Assembly (NCBI GenBank): GCA_963766345.1
Contig: CAVXZL010000012.1
Span: 992,001 to 1,056,000 of the forward strand
Reading direction: 5' to 3'
Source of the DNA: DASVFB01 sp963766345
Lineage (GTDB): Bacteria > Actinomycetota > Thermoleophilia > Gaiellales > Gaiellaceae
Length of the DNA: 64,000 nucleotides
Shown: positions 17,476-25,643 of the stretch, piece after piece
How positions within the stretch are numbered: the first letter of the stretch is position 1
Layout: each line of letters opens with the position of its first letter
The notes under the pieces: model-generated
Told to the model about the DNA's origin: nothing
Databases searched by the model: none
The model's input: the letters and a program-made list of their open reading frames with translations, nothing else
Made by a program: the position numbers and the translations under genes

Positions 17476-18454
17476 AGGTGGCGGAGCGAGCGCCGCTGAC
17501 GATCACGATCACGATCGCCGCTGCGAGGAGAAGCCGGTAGATCACGAACGGCGTGTAGTCGTGACGGCGCACGTAGCCGAGCAGCAGGTCGATCGCGATC
17601 AGGCCGACGGCCGCGGCGGCGAGCGTGCCGACGATGAAGGGGCCGGTCGAGCCTGCCGGCAGCGACTCGAGCAGCACGTGCTTGACGCCCTTGTAGAGCA
17701 CCGCGCCGAACACGACGGGCACGAGCAACAGGAACGAGAAGCGCGCCGCGGCGTCCCGATCGAGGCCGCTGAAGCGTCCGGTCGTGATCGTGATGCCCGA
17801 ACGTGACACGCCCGGCATCAGCGCGAGGATCTGCGTGACGCCGATCCAGAACGCCGTTCCGATGCTGAGCCCGTCGAGGTCGCGCCTTTCGGGAGTCCGG
17901 TCGGCGATCCAGAGGAGGACGGCGAACACCGCGAGGAAGATGGCGATCTGCCACGGCTGGCCGAGGTGCGACTCGATCGTCTCCTCGCCGGCTGCGCCGG
18001 CGAGCGCCGCAGGGATCGTCGCGAAGAAGACACCCCAGGCAAGGCGCTCGTCGGGCGTCTTCACGCTCCGGCGGGCGACGGAGTGGAACCACGCGCGGAC
18101 GTACCGCACGATGTCGTTCCAGAAGTAGGCGACGACTGCGACGAGCGTCCCCAGGTGGAGCGCGACGTCGAAGGTCTTGTTGAAGCTCTGGTGCGTCTCG
18201 AGATACCGCCAGTCGGCGATCCACGGGACGAGGATCAGATGGCCGGACGACGAGATCGGCAGCAGCTCCGTCAGGCCCTGTGTCACGCCTAGCACGAGCG
18301 CCTGCCAGTCCGAGAGGCGCCCTGCGCGCTCGCCGACGCGAAGCGCGGCGAGCACGACGGCGATCGCGAAGAGGCCGAGGGCGATTCCCCAGACGGTCCA
18401 CGCCGACGCCCGCCGCGACTCGGACGCGGCCCGGGCAGGTGCGGCTTCGCTCAC
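17471..18454 (-). CDS. uppP: Undecaprenyl-diphosphatase (BacA/UppP)
   Basis: A 327-residue polytopic membrane enzyme that removes a phosphate from undecaprenyl diphosphate so that the lipid carrier can be reused in cell-wall synthesis. Catalytic signatures are QGLTELLPISSSGHL (the Q/E-x3-E motif) and MPGVSRSGITITTG (PGxSRSG). The first about 50 residues are a non-conserved extension (VSEAAPARAASESRRAS). GTG at 18454 overlaps the arsC stop (GTGA), so the two genes are coupled. The enzyme releases inorganic phosphate outside the membrane, which may explain its place in a phosphate locus; that link is inference. Confidence 0.93.
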   Translation of the reverse strand: MSEAAPARAASESRRASAWTVWGIALGLFAIAVVLAALRVGERAGRLSDWQALVLGVTQGLTELLPISSSGHLILVPWIADWRYLETHQSFNKTFDVALHLGTLVAVVAYFWNDIVRYVRAWFHSVARRSVKTPDERLAWGVFFATIPAALAGAAGEETIESHLGQPWQIAIFLAVFAVLLWIADRTPERRDLDGLSIGTAFWIGVTQILALMPGVSRSGITITTGRFSGLDRDAAARFSFLLLVPVVFGAVLYKGVKHVLLESLPAGSTGPFIVGTLAAAAVGLIAIDLLLGYVRRHDYTPFVIYRLLLAAAIVIVIVSGARSATF

Positions 18455-18837
18455 GCGGCTACGGCCAGCTCGTCGAGGAGCAGTGAGATGCGCCGTTCGA
18501 TCTCGTCCCTGATCCGGCGCGTTGTCTGCACGTCCTTGCCTGCGGGGTCCTCGAGCTCCCAGTCGACGTACGACGTGCCCGGGATGTACGGGCACTCGTC
18601 GCCGCAGCCCATCGTGACGACGACGTCCGCCCACTCGGCGTCCGCGCGTTCGAGCTTGCGCGGCACGCGGCCCGCGAGCTCGGGCATGAGCGCGACGACC
18701 TCGGGATGCACGTGCGCCGCGGGCGCCGTCCCGGCCGAGCGCGCCTCGTGGCGCTCGCCTGCGGCTCTGCGAAAGAGCTCCTCGGCCATTTGCGAGCGTC
18801 CGGCGTTCTGGACGCAGACGAAGAGAACGTGCGCCAT
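18451..18837 (-). CDS. arsC: Arsenate reductase, low-molecular-weight phosphatase fold
   Basis: A 128-residue enzyme of the LMW-PTP-like ArsC family. The P-loop CVQNAGRS holds C8 and R14 (CX5R), and the redox pair is in TMGCGDECPYIPG (C78, C82), followed by DWELEDPAG with the catalytic Asp-Pro. The MGCGDeCP...DWEL.DP pattern is typical of actinobacterial arsenate reductases. It starts 109 bp from the divergent response regulator and shares that spacer, with its PHO box, so it may be induced by phosphate starvation, when more arsenate enters through phosphate transporters. No arsR or arsenite pump lies adjacent. Confidence 0.9.
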   Translation of the reverse strand: MAHVLFVCVQNAGRSQMAEELFRRAAGERHEARSAGTAPAAHVHPEVVALMPELAGRVPRKLERADAEWADVVVTMGCGDECPYIPGTSYVDWELEDPAGKDVQTTRRIRDEIERRISLLLDELAVAA

Positions 18838-18883
18838 CGCGGCTGATTGTGCCTGGCGGATGCGGCTGTCGCACCGGTACCGC

Positions 18884-18916
18884 GTTCACAGGATCGTCAC
18901 CAGCTGCCAACCCACG
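18884..18916 (+). promoter_or_regulatory. PHO box upstream of the second response regulator and arsC
   Basis: Three repeats start at 18884, 18895 and 18906, exactly 11 bp apart, with cores GTTCAC, GTCACC and CCAACC on the plus strand. The order and sequence mirror the other two boxes. It is 31-63 bp before ATG 18947 and 47-79 bp before the divergent arsC start, so either or both may be controlled. Confidence 0.8.
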
Positions 18917-18946
18917 CGCCGCTTCCGCGCATCGATGATCAAGCCG

Positions 18947-19654
18947 ATGGCGAAGGTCCTGATCGTCGAAGACGACGAGGTCATCGCGGACGGCATGGCG
19001 CGGCACCTGCGCGCCGCAGGCTTCGACCCGGTCTGGGTCTCGAACGGCAGGACGGCGCTCGCGCGGCTGCGTTACGAGCAGGCGGAGGTTTGCGTGCTCG
19101 ACCTGATGCTCCCCGAGCTCGACGGTTGGGGCGTGATCGAGACCGCGCGCCGTGAAGGCATCGGGACGCCGATCGTGGTCGTCAGTGCACGCGGCAGCGA
19201 GGCGGACCGCGTGCGCACGCTCGAGGTCGGCGCGGACGACTACCTCGTGAAGCCGTTCTCGATGGACGAGCTCGTCGCACGCGTGCGCGCTTCCGCCCGT
19301 CGCGGGGCTCGCCCGCTCGTGGCCTCGCGCGGCGAGACGATCGAGATCGACGGCCTGCGTATCGATCCCTCCGTCGTCCAGGCGTTCGTCGACGGCGAGA
19401 GCCTGGAGCTGACGCCGACCGAGTTCCGCCTGCTGCACATGCTCGCGCTCGAGCGCGAGCGGGTCGTCACCCGGGACGAGCTCCTGCAGGCGCTCTGGGG
19501 CCGCCGGCACACCTACCGCGACCGCACGGTGGACGTCTTCGTGCGGAAGCTCCGCGACAAGCTCGACCGGCGAGCGCCGCGGAGCACCTTCATCCAGACG
19601 CGGTACGGCGTGGGCTACCGCTTCGAGCCAGCGGAGAGAGAACGGGTTCAGTAG
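18947..19654 (+). CDS. OmpR/PhoB-family response regulator, probable phosphate regulator
   Basis: A 235-residue response regulator: receiver domain MAKVLIVEDDEVIADGM with D52 in LDLMLP and K102 in LVKPFS, then a winged-helix domain with LTPTEFRLL, RDRTVDVFVRKLRDKL and TFIQTRYGVGYRFEP. ATG at 18947 aligns exactly with the start of its paralogue at 7162; ATG at 18935 in the same frame is possible. A PHO box immediately upstream suggests autoregulation and makes this the better candidate for the PhoB/PhoP-type master regulator. No histidine kinase gene is adjacent. The short kinase at 7172-7864 is the only one in the window. PhoP identity is inferred, not proven. Confidence 0.9.
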   Translation: MAKVLIVEDDEVIADGMARHLRAAGFDPVWVSNGRTALARLRYEQAEVCVLDLMLPELDGWGVIETARREGIGTPIVVVSARGSEADRVRTLEVGADDYLVKPFSMDELVARVRASARRGARPLVASRGETIEIDGLRIDPSVVQAFVDGESLELTPTEFRLLHMLALERERVVTRDELLQALWGRRHTYRDRTVDVFVRKLRDKLDRRAPRSTFIQTRYGVGYRFEPAERERVQ

Positions 19655-19680
19655 CCGACCTCTGCGGTAATACTGGGGCG

Positions 19681-20820
19681 ATGTCCGAGGACTGGCCGTC
19701 GCCGCACCATCACGAGCCTCACCCGCTGCCGCGGGTCGAGGATCTGCCGGTCGCGTGGGAGGGATACGACCGCGAGCGCGTGCAGGCGGCGTTCGACGCG
19801 TTCTACCGCCACATTGCGCAGCTCGACTCGACGCTCCGGACGCTCGAGGCCGTCGAGGTCTTCCGCAGCCAGGCCGGGGAGTTGCGCGCGGAGCTTCGCT
19901 CGATGCGGTCGGCGGGCTGGGCGCCGTACCCGCGCGGCTACACGCTCACGCCCGAGCGGTCGATGCTCGGGAGCGTGCCAGACGCCGTGCCGCGCGTCGC
20001 GCTCGAGGTGATCTTCCTCGTCGTCGTCGCAGCTGTCGTGGCCGTCGCGGAGTTCTCGCCGCTCGAGATCGTGGCCGTGATGGCCGGCGCCGCTCTGCTC
20101 GTGCTCCTGGTCGAGCTGCTCGCCGGGCGCGAGCGCCGCGCCTCGACGCCGCTACCGGCCGAAGCGGCCATGGCCGCGCCCGAACCGGCGCCGGCGGAGC
20201 CCGCGCGACCGATTCCTGCACCCGCTCCGGCGCAGGTCGCCGCTCCCGCACCGGACGCGAATCAGCCGACCACCGGCGAGCTGTCGCTCGTCCCCGTCCC
20301 GGACTCGCCTGAAGTGGACGAGCCTGCCGATGACGACCTCGGCGGCTGGGCGCCCTTCGCCGAGCCCGCGGGCGCGGAGGCGCCGAGCGTCATGGCGGCC
20401 CTGGCGGTCGCGGACGATGCCGGAGCGAGGGAGCCTGAAGAGGCGCCGCCCGAAGAAGAGGAGCCGCTGCTGCTCGAACCGGCCGCCGAGGCCGAGCCGC
20501 TGCCGGAGCCCGAGGTCGAAGAGGAATCCGATGTCCAGGAAGCCGAGCCCGAGCCCGTCGCGGCGATCGAGCCCGAGCCGGTCGCGGAGGTCGAACCAGA
20601 GCCGTCGCCCGGCGTCGCCGACGCCGAGACGGGAATCATTCCGCGTCGCCGCCTCTTCGGCCGGCGCCGCCGCGAGGTTGCTGCCACCGAGGCCGAGACG
20701 GACTCGCCGAAACACGTGCGCGTTCTGCCACCGCGCGAGACGGCGGTCGCCGAGGCGGAGCTCCCACCGTGGGAGCGCGGCTTCGACGACACCGAAGAGC
20801 GCCGGCCGACGCCGCCGTAG
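19681..20820 (+). CDS. Membrane protein with DivIVA-like N-terminus and Pro/Glu-rich tail
   Basis: A 379-residue protein of unknown function. Residues 20-80 (YDRERVQAAFDAFYRHIAQL) are amphipathic and coiled-coil-like, faintly resembling DivIVA-domain starts. Two adjacent membrane helices follow at about 108-147 (VALEVIFLVVVAAVVAVAEF, then IVAVMAGAALLVLLVELLAG). The rest is low-complexity: Ala/Pro runs, then Glu/Pro repeats such as EPEPVAAIEPEPVAEVEPEP, with a basic patch PRRRLFGRRRRE. The architecture suggests a cell-envelope scaffold. ATG at 19681 lies 7 bases after TAATAC with no ribosome site, consistent with a leaderless message. Confidence 0.6.
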   Translation: MSEDWPSPHHHEPHPLPRVEDLPVAWEGYDRERVQAAFDAFYRHIAQLDSTLRTLEAVEVFRSQAGELRAELRSMRSAGWAPYPRGYTLTPERSMLGSVPDAVPRVALEVIFLVVVAAVVAVAEFSPLEIVAVMAGAALLVLLVELLAGRERRASTPLPAEAAMAAPEPAPAEPARPIPAPAPAQVAAPAPDANQPTTGELSLVPVPDSPEVDEPADDDLGGWAPFAEPAGAEAPSVMAALAVADDAGAREPEEAPPEEEEPLLLEPAAEAEPLPEPEVEEESDVQEAEPEPVAAIEPEPVAEVEPEPSPGVADAETGIIPRRRLFGRRRREVAATEAETDSPKHVRVLPPRETAVAEAELPPWERGFDDTEERRPTPP

Positions 20821-20892
20821 CTTGCCGAGTTCTGAGCGTGCCTTAACAGAGGCTTTACCCACCCTGAGACCCGGGAGGGCAGAGTTCCGGAC

Positions 20893-22050
20893 GTGAGGCT
20901 GCTCCGCACGTTGTCGGGCCGAGGCCTCGTGATGCTGCTCGCAGCGGCGCTCGCCGTCGTCGCGGGTGGTGCCGTCGTCGCGGTCGCCGCAAGCTCGGGG
21001 TCGAGCACTGCGCCGCCTCCGAAGGCGCTCGACGATGCGCTGCACGACGCGCTCGCCGCGCCACGGCCGGCGGGGGTCACCGCTCGCGTGACATTCACGA
21101 ACAACCTGCTTCCGTCGGCCGCGCTTTTCGGCAACGCAGGCTCGGCGCTCCTCTCCGGGGCGTCAGGCCGTCTCTGGCTGACGAACGACGGGCACGGGCG
21201 CATCGAGCTTCAGTCGGATTCCGGTGACGTGCAGATCGTGTGGAGCCCGACGCAGGTGAGCGTCTTCGATGCGTCGTCGAACACCGTCTACAAGCTGGCG
21301 CTGCCCGCGTCGAGCCAGGACGCGACCACTGCCCATACGACGCCGACCGTTGCGCAAGTCTCGGACTTCCTGACGCAGCTCGCGCGGCATCTCGACGTGT
21401 CGGGTGCGACGGCGACGGTCGCCGGCGATCGACCTGCGTACGAAGCATCCCTCGCCACGAAGGAGACCGACACGCTCCTCGGCTCGCTTCGCCTCGCCTG
21501 GGACGCGGAGCAAGGCGTGCCGCTCCGGGCCGGGCTCTTTGCGAAGGGCAGCGCAACACCGGCGCTGCAACTCGCCGTGACGAGTATCTCCTACGACCAT
21601 GTCCCGAGCTCCGACGTGGAGATCGCACCTCCGGCAGGCGCCGAGGTGGTCGACCTCGTGGCTCCGTTCGCCCACAGCGACGCGTCGAGGCCGAAGCCGG
21701 TGACGGGCCTCCGTGGCGTGGCAGCTGCCGCCGGCTTCGCCGTCACGGCGCCCGACTCCATCGCCGGGCGAGCACGCACGCAGGCGGTGCTCGCGGGCAA
21801 TCGGGTGCTCCTCGTCTACGGCGAAGGCCCCGGGGCGATCGCTGTCGTCGAGCGGAGGAAGGACGCGACCCGGGGCTCCGGCGGCCTGCTCGATGCCTTG
21901 CCGAAGGTGTCCCTGAACGGCGTCATCGGCCACGAACTGAGCACGCAGCTCGGGACCGCGATCACGTGGGAGCGCGGCGATGTGGCGTACGTGCTCGTCG
22001 GTTCGGTTCAGTCCGCCACGGCCGAGTCGGCAGCGCGCGACGTCGCGTGA
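20893..22050 (+). CDS. LolA/RseB-like exported protein linked to an ABC exporter
   Basis: A 385-residue protein anchored or exported by an N-terminal hydrophobic segment (LVMLLAAALAVVAGGAVVAV). The first half (about 55-250) has the beta-rich pattern of LolA/LppX/RseB-like folds: GRLWLTNDGHGRIELQSDSG, VYKLALP, DRPAYEASL and LRLAWDAEQGVPLRAGLFA. The second half (GLRGVAAAAGFAVTAPDSIA onward) resembles DUF4367-type domains. There is no lipobox. GTG at 20893; its stop overlaps the ABC ATPase start (GTGA), so lipoprotein-carrier-like protein, ATPase and permease form an operon, possibly moving lipids or a hydrophobic substance out of the membrane. The fold assignment is by pattern only. Confidence 0.6.
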   Translation: MRLLRTLSGRGLVMLLAAALAVVAGGAVVAVAASSGSSTAPPPKALDDALHDALAAPRPAGVTARVTFTNNLLPSAALFGNAGSALLSGASGRLWLTNDGHGRIELQSDSGDVQIVWSPTQVSVFDASSNTVYKLALPASSQDATTAHTTPTVAQVSDFLTQLARHLDVSGATATVAGDRPAYEASLATKETDTLLGSLRLAWDAEQGVPLRAGLFAKGSATPALQLAVTSISYDHVPSSDVEIAPPAGAEVVDLVAPFAHSDASRPKPVTGLRGVAAAAGFAVTAPDSIAGRARTQAVLAGNRVLLVYGEGPGAIAVVERRKDATRGSGGLLDALPKVSLNGVIGHELSTQLGTAITWERGDVAYVLVGSVQSATAESAARDVA

Positions 22051-22994
22051 CCGGCGCCGCGCCGGTTGCAGCGCGAGCGCTCGTCAAGCGGTACGGCGAC
22101 CTCGTCGCGGTGAACGGCGTCGACCTCAACGTCGAGCGCGGCGACGTCTTTGGCTACCTCGGACCGAACGGCGCGGGGAAGACGACGTCGTTGCGGATGC
22201 TGCTCGGCCTCATCCGTCCGACCTCCGGGTCGGTTCATCTCTTCGGCCGTGACGTGAGCAGCGGCGCCAAGGCGCTCGAAGGCGTCGCGGGATTCGTCGA
22301 AGGCCCGACGTTCTATCCGTATCTTCCAGCGCGCAAGAACCTGATGCTGCTGGCCGACTACGACGGCCTCGGCGCGCGCTCACGCATCGAACAGGTCCTC
22401 GACATCGTCGATCTCCGCGACCGCGCGAAGGACAGGGTCGGCGGCTACTCCCACGGGATGCGGCAGCGGCTCGGCATCGCGGCCGCGTTGCTGCGCGAGC
22501 CGCGCTTGCTGCTGCTCGACGAGCCGACGACCGGGCTCGATCCGGCCGGGATGCGCGACATGCGCGACCTCGTCCGCAGGCTCGCGCACGAGGGCCTCAC
22601 GGTGCTGCTGTCGAGCCACCTGCTGACGGAGGTCGAGGAGCTTTGCAACCGCGTCGCGATCATCCGCAAGGGCAGCATCGTGTACGAAGGCCCGCTCGCC
22701 GAGCTCAAGGCATCCGCGCCCGTGAGCGGCTACCGCCTGCGCACGACCGATCCCACACGCGCGCGCGCCGTCTGTACCGCGCAGGGAGGCGTGACCGACG
22801 TGCGGCCGAACGGGGAGGCCGAGCTTCGCTTCAACGCGGACGAGGACACCGTCGCGTCGCTGTCGCTCGCGCTCGGCGCGGCCGGCATCGGCATCACCAT
22901 GCTCGCCCAGGAAAGCGCCAGCCTCGAGGAACTCTTCCTGCACCTCACCGAGGGTGACGGCGCCCGGTCGGCCGAAGTGGTGGCTGCGGCGTGA
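22047..22994 (+). CDS. ABC exporter ATP-binding protein (ABC-2 type)
   Basis: A 315-residue ATPase starting GTG at 22047 (VTGAAPVAARALVKRYGDLV). Walker A GPNGAGKTT is near 39-47, the signature GYSHGMRQRLGIAAALL, Walker B LLLLDEPTTGLDP and the switch His in SSHLLTEVEEL. The SHGMRQRL signature and the C-terminal extension after about 220 (SGYRLRTTDPTRARAVCTAQ) fit CcmA/DrrA-like ATPases that pair with ABC-2 permeases. It is coupled by GTGA overlaps to the LolA-like gene before and the permease after it. Substrate unknown. Confidence 0.92.
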   Translation: MTGAAPVAARALVKRYGDLVAVNGVDLNVERGDVFGYLGPNGAGKTTSLRMLLGLIRPTSGSVHLFGRDVSSGAKALEGVAGFVEGPTFYPYLPARKNLMLLADYDGLGARSRIEQVLDIVDLRDRAKDRVGGYSHGMRQRLGIAAALLREPRLLLLDEPTTGLDPAGMRDMRDLVRRLAHEGLTVLLSSHLLTEVEELCNRVAIIRKGSIVYEGPLAELKASAPVSGYRLRTTDPTRARAVCTAQGGVTDVRPNGEAELRFNADEDTVASLSLALGAAGIGITMLAQESASLEELFLHLTEGDGARSAEVVAAA

Positions 22995-23812
22995 GCGGGG
23001 TCGCGACGGTCTACAAGTGGGAGCTGCTGAAGCTCCGGGCGCAGAAGCGCACGTACCTCGGCCTCGGCGCCGCGATGCTCGTGCCGATCATCTTCGTCGT
23101 CGCGCTCGCGGTGAAGGGAGGACAGAGTGGCCCGACCGACATTCCGATCGGCCGCTACATCCGCGACACCGGGCTCGCGACGCCGTTTGTCGTCCTCTTC
23201 TTCATGTCGATCTGGGCATTCCCGCTGATCACGGCGCTCGTCGCGGGCGACGTCGTCGCGTCGGAGAGCCACAACGACACGCTCAAGACGATCCTGACCC
23301 GGTCGCGCGAGCGTGGCGAGATCTTCACGGGCAAGCTGCTCGCCGCGTTTACATACGCGCTCGCCGCCGTGCTCGTGATGGGCGTCTGCGGCACCGCCGC
23401 CGGGACGATCGAATGGGGCTTCAAGCCGCTGACGTCGCTGTCCGGCACTCAGGTTTCTGCCCTGCACGGGCTCGGTCTGCTCGCCGAGAGCCTCGGGATC
23501 TACGCTCTGTCGCTGCTCGCGATCGCGTCCTTCGGCGTATTGCTGTCGACGGTGACGCGGAACAGCGCCGCGTCGGTCGTCGGCACGTTGATGTTCGCGC
23601 TGTTGATGCAGGTGCTCGCAGTGCTTCCCGGAACCGAGTCGATCAGGCCCTACTTGCTGAGCGAGCAGTTCTCCGCGTGGCACGGCTTCCTGCGCGTGCC
23701 CGCGGACCTCGCGCCGGTGCTGCGCGCGCTCTGGGTGTGCGCGATCTATATCGCGGTGCCGTTCCTCGCGGCGTACCTGGTCTTCCTGCGACGCGACGTG
23801 GCGAGCGCCTGA
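22991..23812 (+). CDS. ABC-2 type permease
   Basis: A 273-residue membrane protein with six hydrophobic segments. The N-terminus (MSGVATVYKWELLKLRAQKR) is the usual cytoplasmic 'E..Kl...k' start of ABC-2 permeases. A large extracellular loop precedes TPFVVLFFMSIWAFPLITAL, and the cytoplasmic ESHNDTLKTILTRSRER follows, matching the 'E...gTl..ll..pvsR..i..gK' motif. GTG at 22991 overlaps the ATPase stop (GTGA). It forms an exporter with the ATPase encoded just upstream. Confidence 0.88.
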   Translation: MSGVATVYKWELLKLRAQKRTYLGLGAAMLVPIIFVVALAVKGGQSGPTDIPIGRYIRDTGLATPFVVLFFMSIWAFPLITALVAGDVVASESHNDTLKTILTRSRERGEIFTGKLLAAFTYALAAVLVMGVCGTAAGTIEWGFKPLTSLSGTQVSALHGLGLLAESLGIYALSLLAIASFGVLLSTVTRNSAASVVGTLMFALLMQVLAVLPGTESIRPYLLSEQFSAWHGFLRVPADLAPVLRALWVCAIYIAVPFLAAYLVFLRRDVASA

Positions 23813-23816
23813 GCGC

Positions 23817-23846
23817 TTGACTTCGACCACGTCGGGTCGGTTACAT
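23817..23846 (+). promoter_or_regulatory. Putative promoter of the amino-acid ABC importer operon
   Basis: TTGACT at 23817-23822 and TTACAT at 23841-23846 are 18 bp apart, 52 bp before ATG 23898. The -35 is close to consensus and the -10 is poor. It is the only sizeable gap in front of the four-gene importer operon. Confidence 0.4.
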
Positions 23847-23897
23847 CACGGCGTCGGCGACAACCGAGGAGGCAGTCTGGCGAGGGAGACCGCAGCG

Positions 23898-24710
23898 ATG
23901 GTTAGTGACGTGCCTCTCGGCGCGTCCGCCCCGATGGTCCGCCTCGAGGCGGTCCGCAAGAGCTTCGGCGACCTTGTCGTGCTCGACGGCATCGATCTCG
24001 AGGTCGCGCCCGGCGAGGTGCTGGTCGTCATCGGCCCGAGCGGCAGCGGCAAGAGCACGCTACTCCGCTGTGTGAACCTGCTCGAGCCCGTCGACTCGGG
24101 CCGCATCTTCCTCGAGGGGCGCGAGATCACGGGCAAGGGCGTGAAGGTGTCGCAGGTGCGCCAGCGGATCGGGATCGTGTTCCAGCAGTTCAACCTGTTC
24201 CCGCATCTCCGCGTGATCGACAACCTGACGCTCGCGGCGCGGCGCATCCGCAAGCTGAAGAAGGCGGACGCTGAGGCCCGCGCGCACGAGCTGCTCCGGC
24301 GCGTCGGGCTCGAGGAGAAGGCGCGGCAGTACCCGCACCAGCTCTCCGGCGGGCAGCAGCAGCGGGTCGCGATCGCGCGCGCCTTGATGATGGAGCCGCA
24401 CGTGATGCTGTTCGACGAGGTCACGTCGGCGCTCGACCCTGAGCTCGTCGGCGAGGTGCTCGTCGTGATGCGCGACCTCGCGAACGAGGGCATGACGATG
24501 CTCGTCGTCACGCACGAGATGCAGTTCGCGCGGGACGTCGGTGACAAGCTCGTTTTCATGGACGAGGGCGTGATCGTCGAGCAGGGCAAACCAACCGACG
24601 TGCTCGATCGTCCAAAGGAAGAGAGGACACGGCGCTTTCTGCGGCGTACGCTTCAGCTGGCCGAGTCGTTGGAAGAACTCTCTCTTACCGAGGAAGGAGA
24701 AGTCGAATGA
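23898..24710 (+). CDS. Polar amino-acid ABC importer, ATP-binding protein (GlnQ-like)
   Basis: A 270-residue ATPase. Walker A GPSGSGKSTLL is near 46-56; the Q-loop VFQQFNLFPHLRVIDNLTLA is diagnostic of the polar amino-acid (GlnQ/ArtP) family; signature LSGGQQQRVAIARAL, Walker B VMLFDEVTSALDP, switch His VVTHEMQFARDVGD. I chose ATG at 23898 because a GAGGGAGA ribosome site precedes it; ATG at 23934 is a shorter option. The C-terminus ends acidic (LSLTEEGEVE), and its stop overlaps the substrate-binding-protein start (ATGA). Confidence 0.93.
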   Translation: MVSDVPLGASAPMVRLEAVRKSFGDLVVLDGIDLEVAPGEVLVVIGPSGSGKSTLLRCVNLLEPVDSGRIFLEGREITGKGVKVSQVRQRIGIVFQQFNLFPHLRVIDNLTLAARRIRKLKKADAEARAHELLRRVGLEEKARQYPHQLSGGQQQRVAIARALMMEPHVMLFDEVTSALDPELVGEVLVVMRDLANEGMTMLVVTHEMQFARDVGDKLVFMDEGVIVEQGKPTDVLDRPKEERTRRFLRRTLQLAESLEELSLTEEGEVE

Positions 24711-25630
24711 AGCATCTGGCAGGTGCCGCGTTCCTTGCGGCAGTAGCGGCGTCGCTCACGTTTGCGGCAGCGGGGGTGCCCGCCACGTCGGGCGCCGGCG
24801 GGACTGCGACCCGCGTAACGGCGGCGAAACTCCCCGCTTTGCCGTCGAACGTGAAGTCGCGCCACAAGTGGGTGATCGGCGTGAAGTGCGACTTCCCGCC
24901 GTTCGGATACATCGACTACACCGGACAGCACGTGGGCTACGACGTGGCAATCGCGCGTCGCTTCGCGCAGCTCGCGTTCGGCAGCAAGTTCAAGGTCAAG
25001 CTCACGTGCGTGACGACGCCGAGCCGCATTCCGGCGCTGCAGACGTCGCAGGTCGACATCATCATCTCGACGCTCACGTGGACGCAGGCGCGGAACGACG
25101 TCATCGACTTCTCGACGCCGTACTACTCGGCGACGGGACGGTTGCTCGTGCCCAACAACACGCCGATCAACACGGTGAAGGACCTCGCCGGGAAGACGGT
25201 CGTCACGACGCGCGGGTCGATCTACGCGACCTGGATGGGCAACTGCTTCAAGAACAGCACGCTGCTCGTGGTGGACGGAACGGCGGCTGCGGTGACGGCC
25301 GTGAAGGAGGGACGCGCGGCGGCGTTCATGTTCGACGACGCGTTCGTCGTCGGCGTCGCGTCGCTCGACAACTCGCTCAAGCTCACGAACGACAAGTTCC
25401 TGAACATCCCCTGGGGCATCGGCATCCGCAAGGGCGACAAGGCGACGAGCAAGTGGGTGAACGCGGCGCTGAAGTACATGAAGGACCGCAACGAGTTCAC
25501 TCCGATCCTGCACGCGAACGTGCCGAAGAAGTTCTGGTCGTCGTTCGACGACAACGTGCCGCGCAAGGGCAAGCCGCTCTTCGCGTACCCGGTTGGCAAG
25601 GATCTGCCGTCGGACTGCTCGGGCGCGTAA
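24707..25630 (+). CDS. Amino-acid ABC importer, extracellular solute-binding protein (family 3)
   Basis: A 307-residue exported binding protein. The signal peptide (MKHLAGAAFLAAVAASLTFA) lacks a lipobox Cys. The family-3 start motif WVIGVKCDFPPFGYID is followed by GYDVAIARRFAQLAFG, VDIIISTLTWTQARNDVIDF and NTVKDLAGKTVVTTRGS. Three Cys occur in the mature part, unlike typical GlnH. ATG at 24707 overlaps the ATPase gene (ATGA). Downstream, a hairpin separates it from the permease genes, which may raise its level relative to them. The exact amino acid is unknown. Confidence 0.92.
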   Translation: MKHLAGAAFLAAVAASLTFAAAGVPATSGAGGTATRVTAAKLPALPSNVKSRHKWVIGVKCDFPPFGYIDYTGQHVGYDVAIARRFAQLAFGSKFKVKLTCVTTPSRIPALQTSQVDIIISTLTWTQARNDVIDFSTPYYSATGRLLVPNNTPINTVKDLAGKTVVTTRGSIYATWMGNCFKNSTLLVVDGTAAAVTAVKEGRAAAFMFDDAFVVGVASLDNSLKLTNDKFLNIPWGIGIRKGDKATSKWVNAALKYMKDRNEFTPILHANVPKKFWSSFDDNVPRKGKPLFAYPVGKDLPSDCSGA

Positions 25631-25643
25631 GCACGACTGACGA

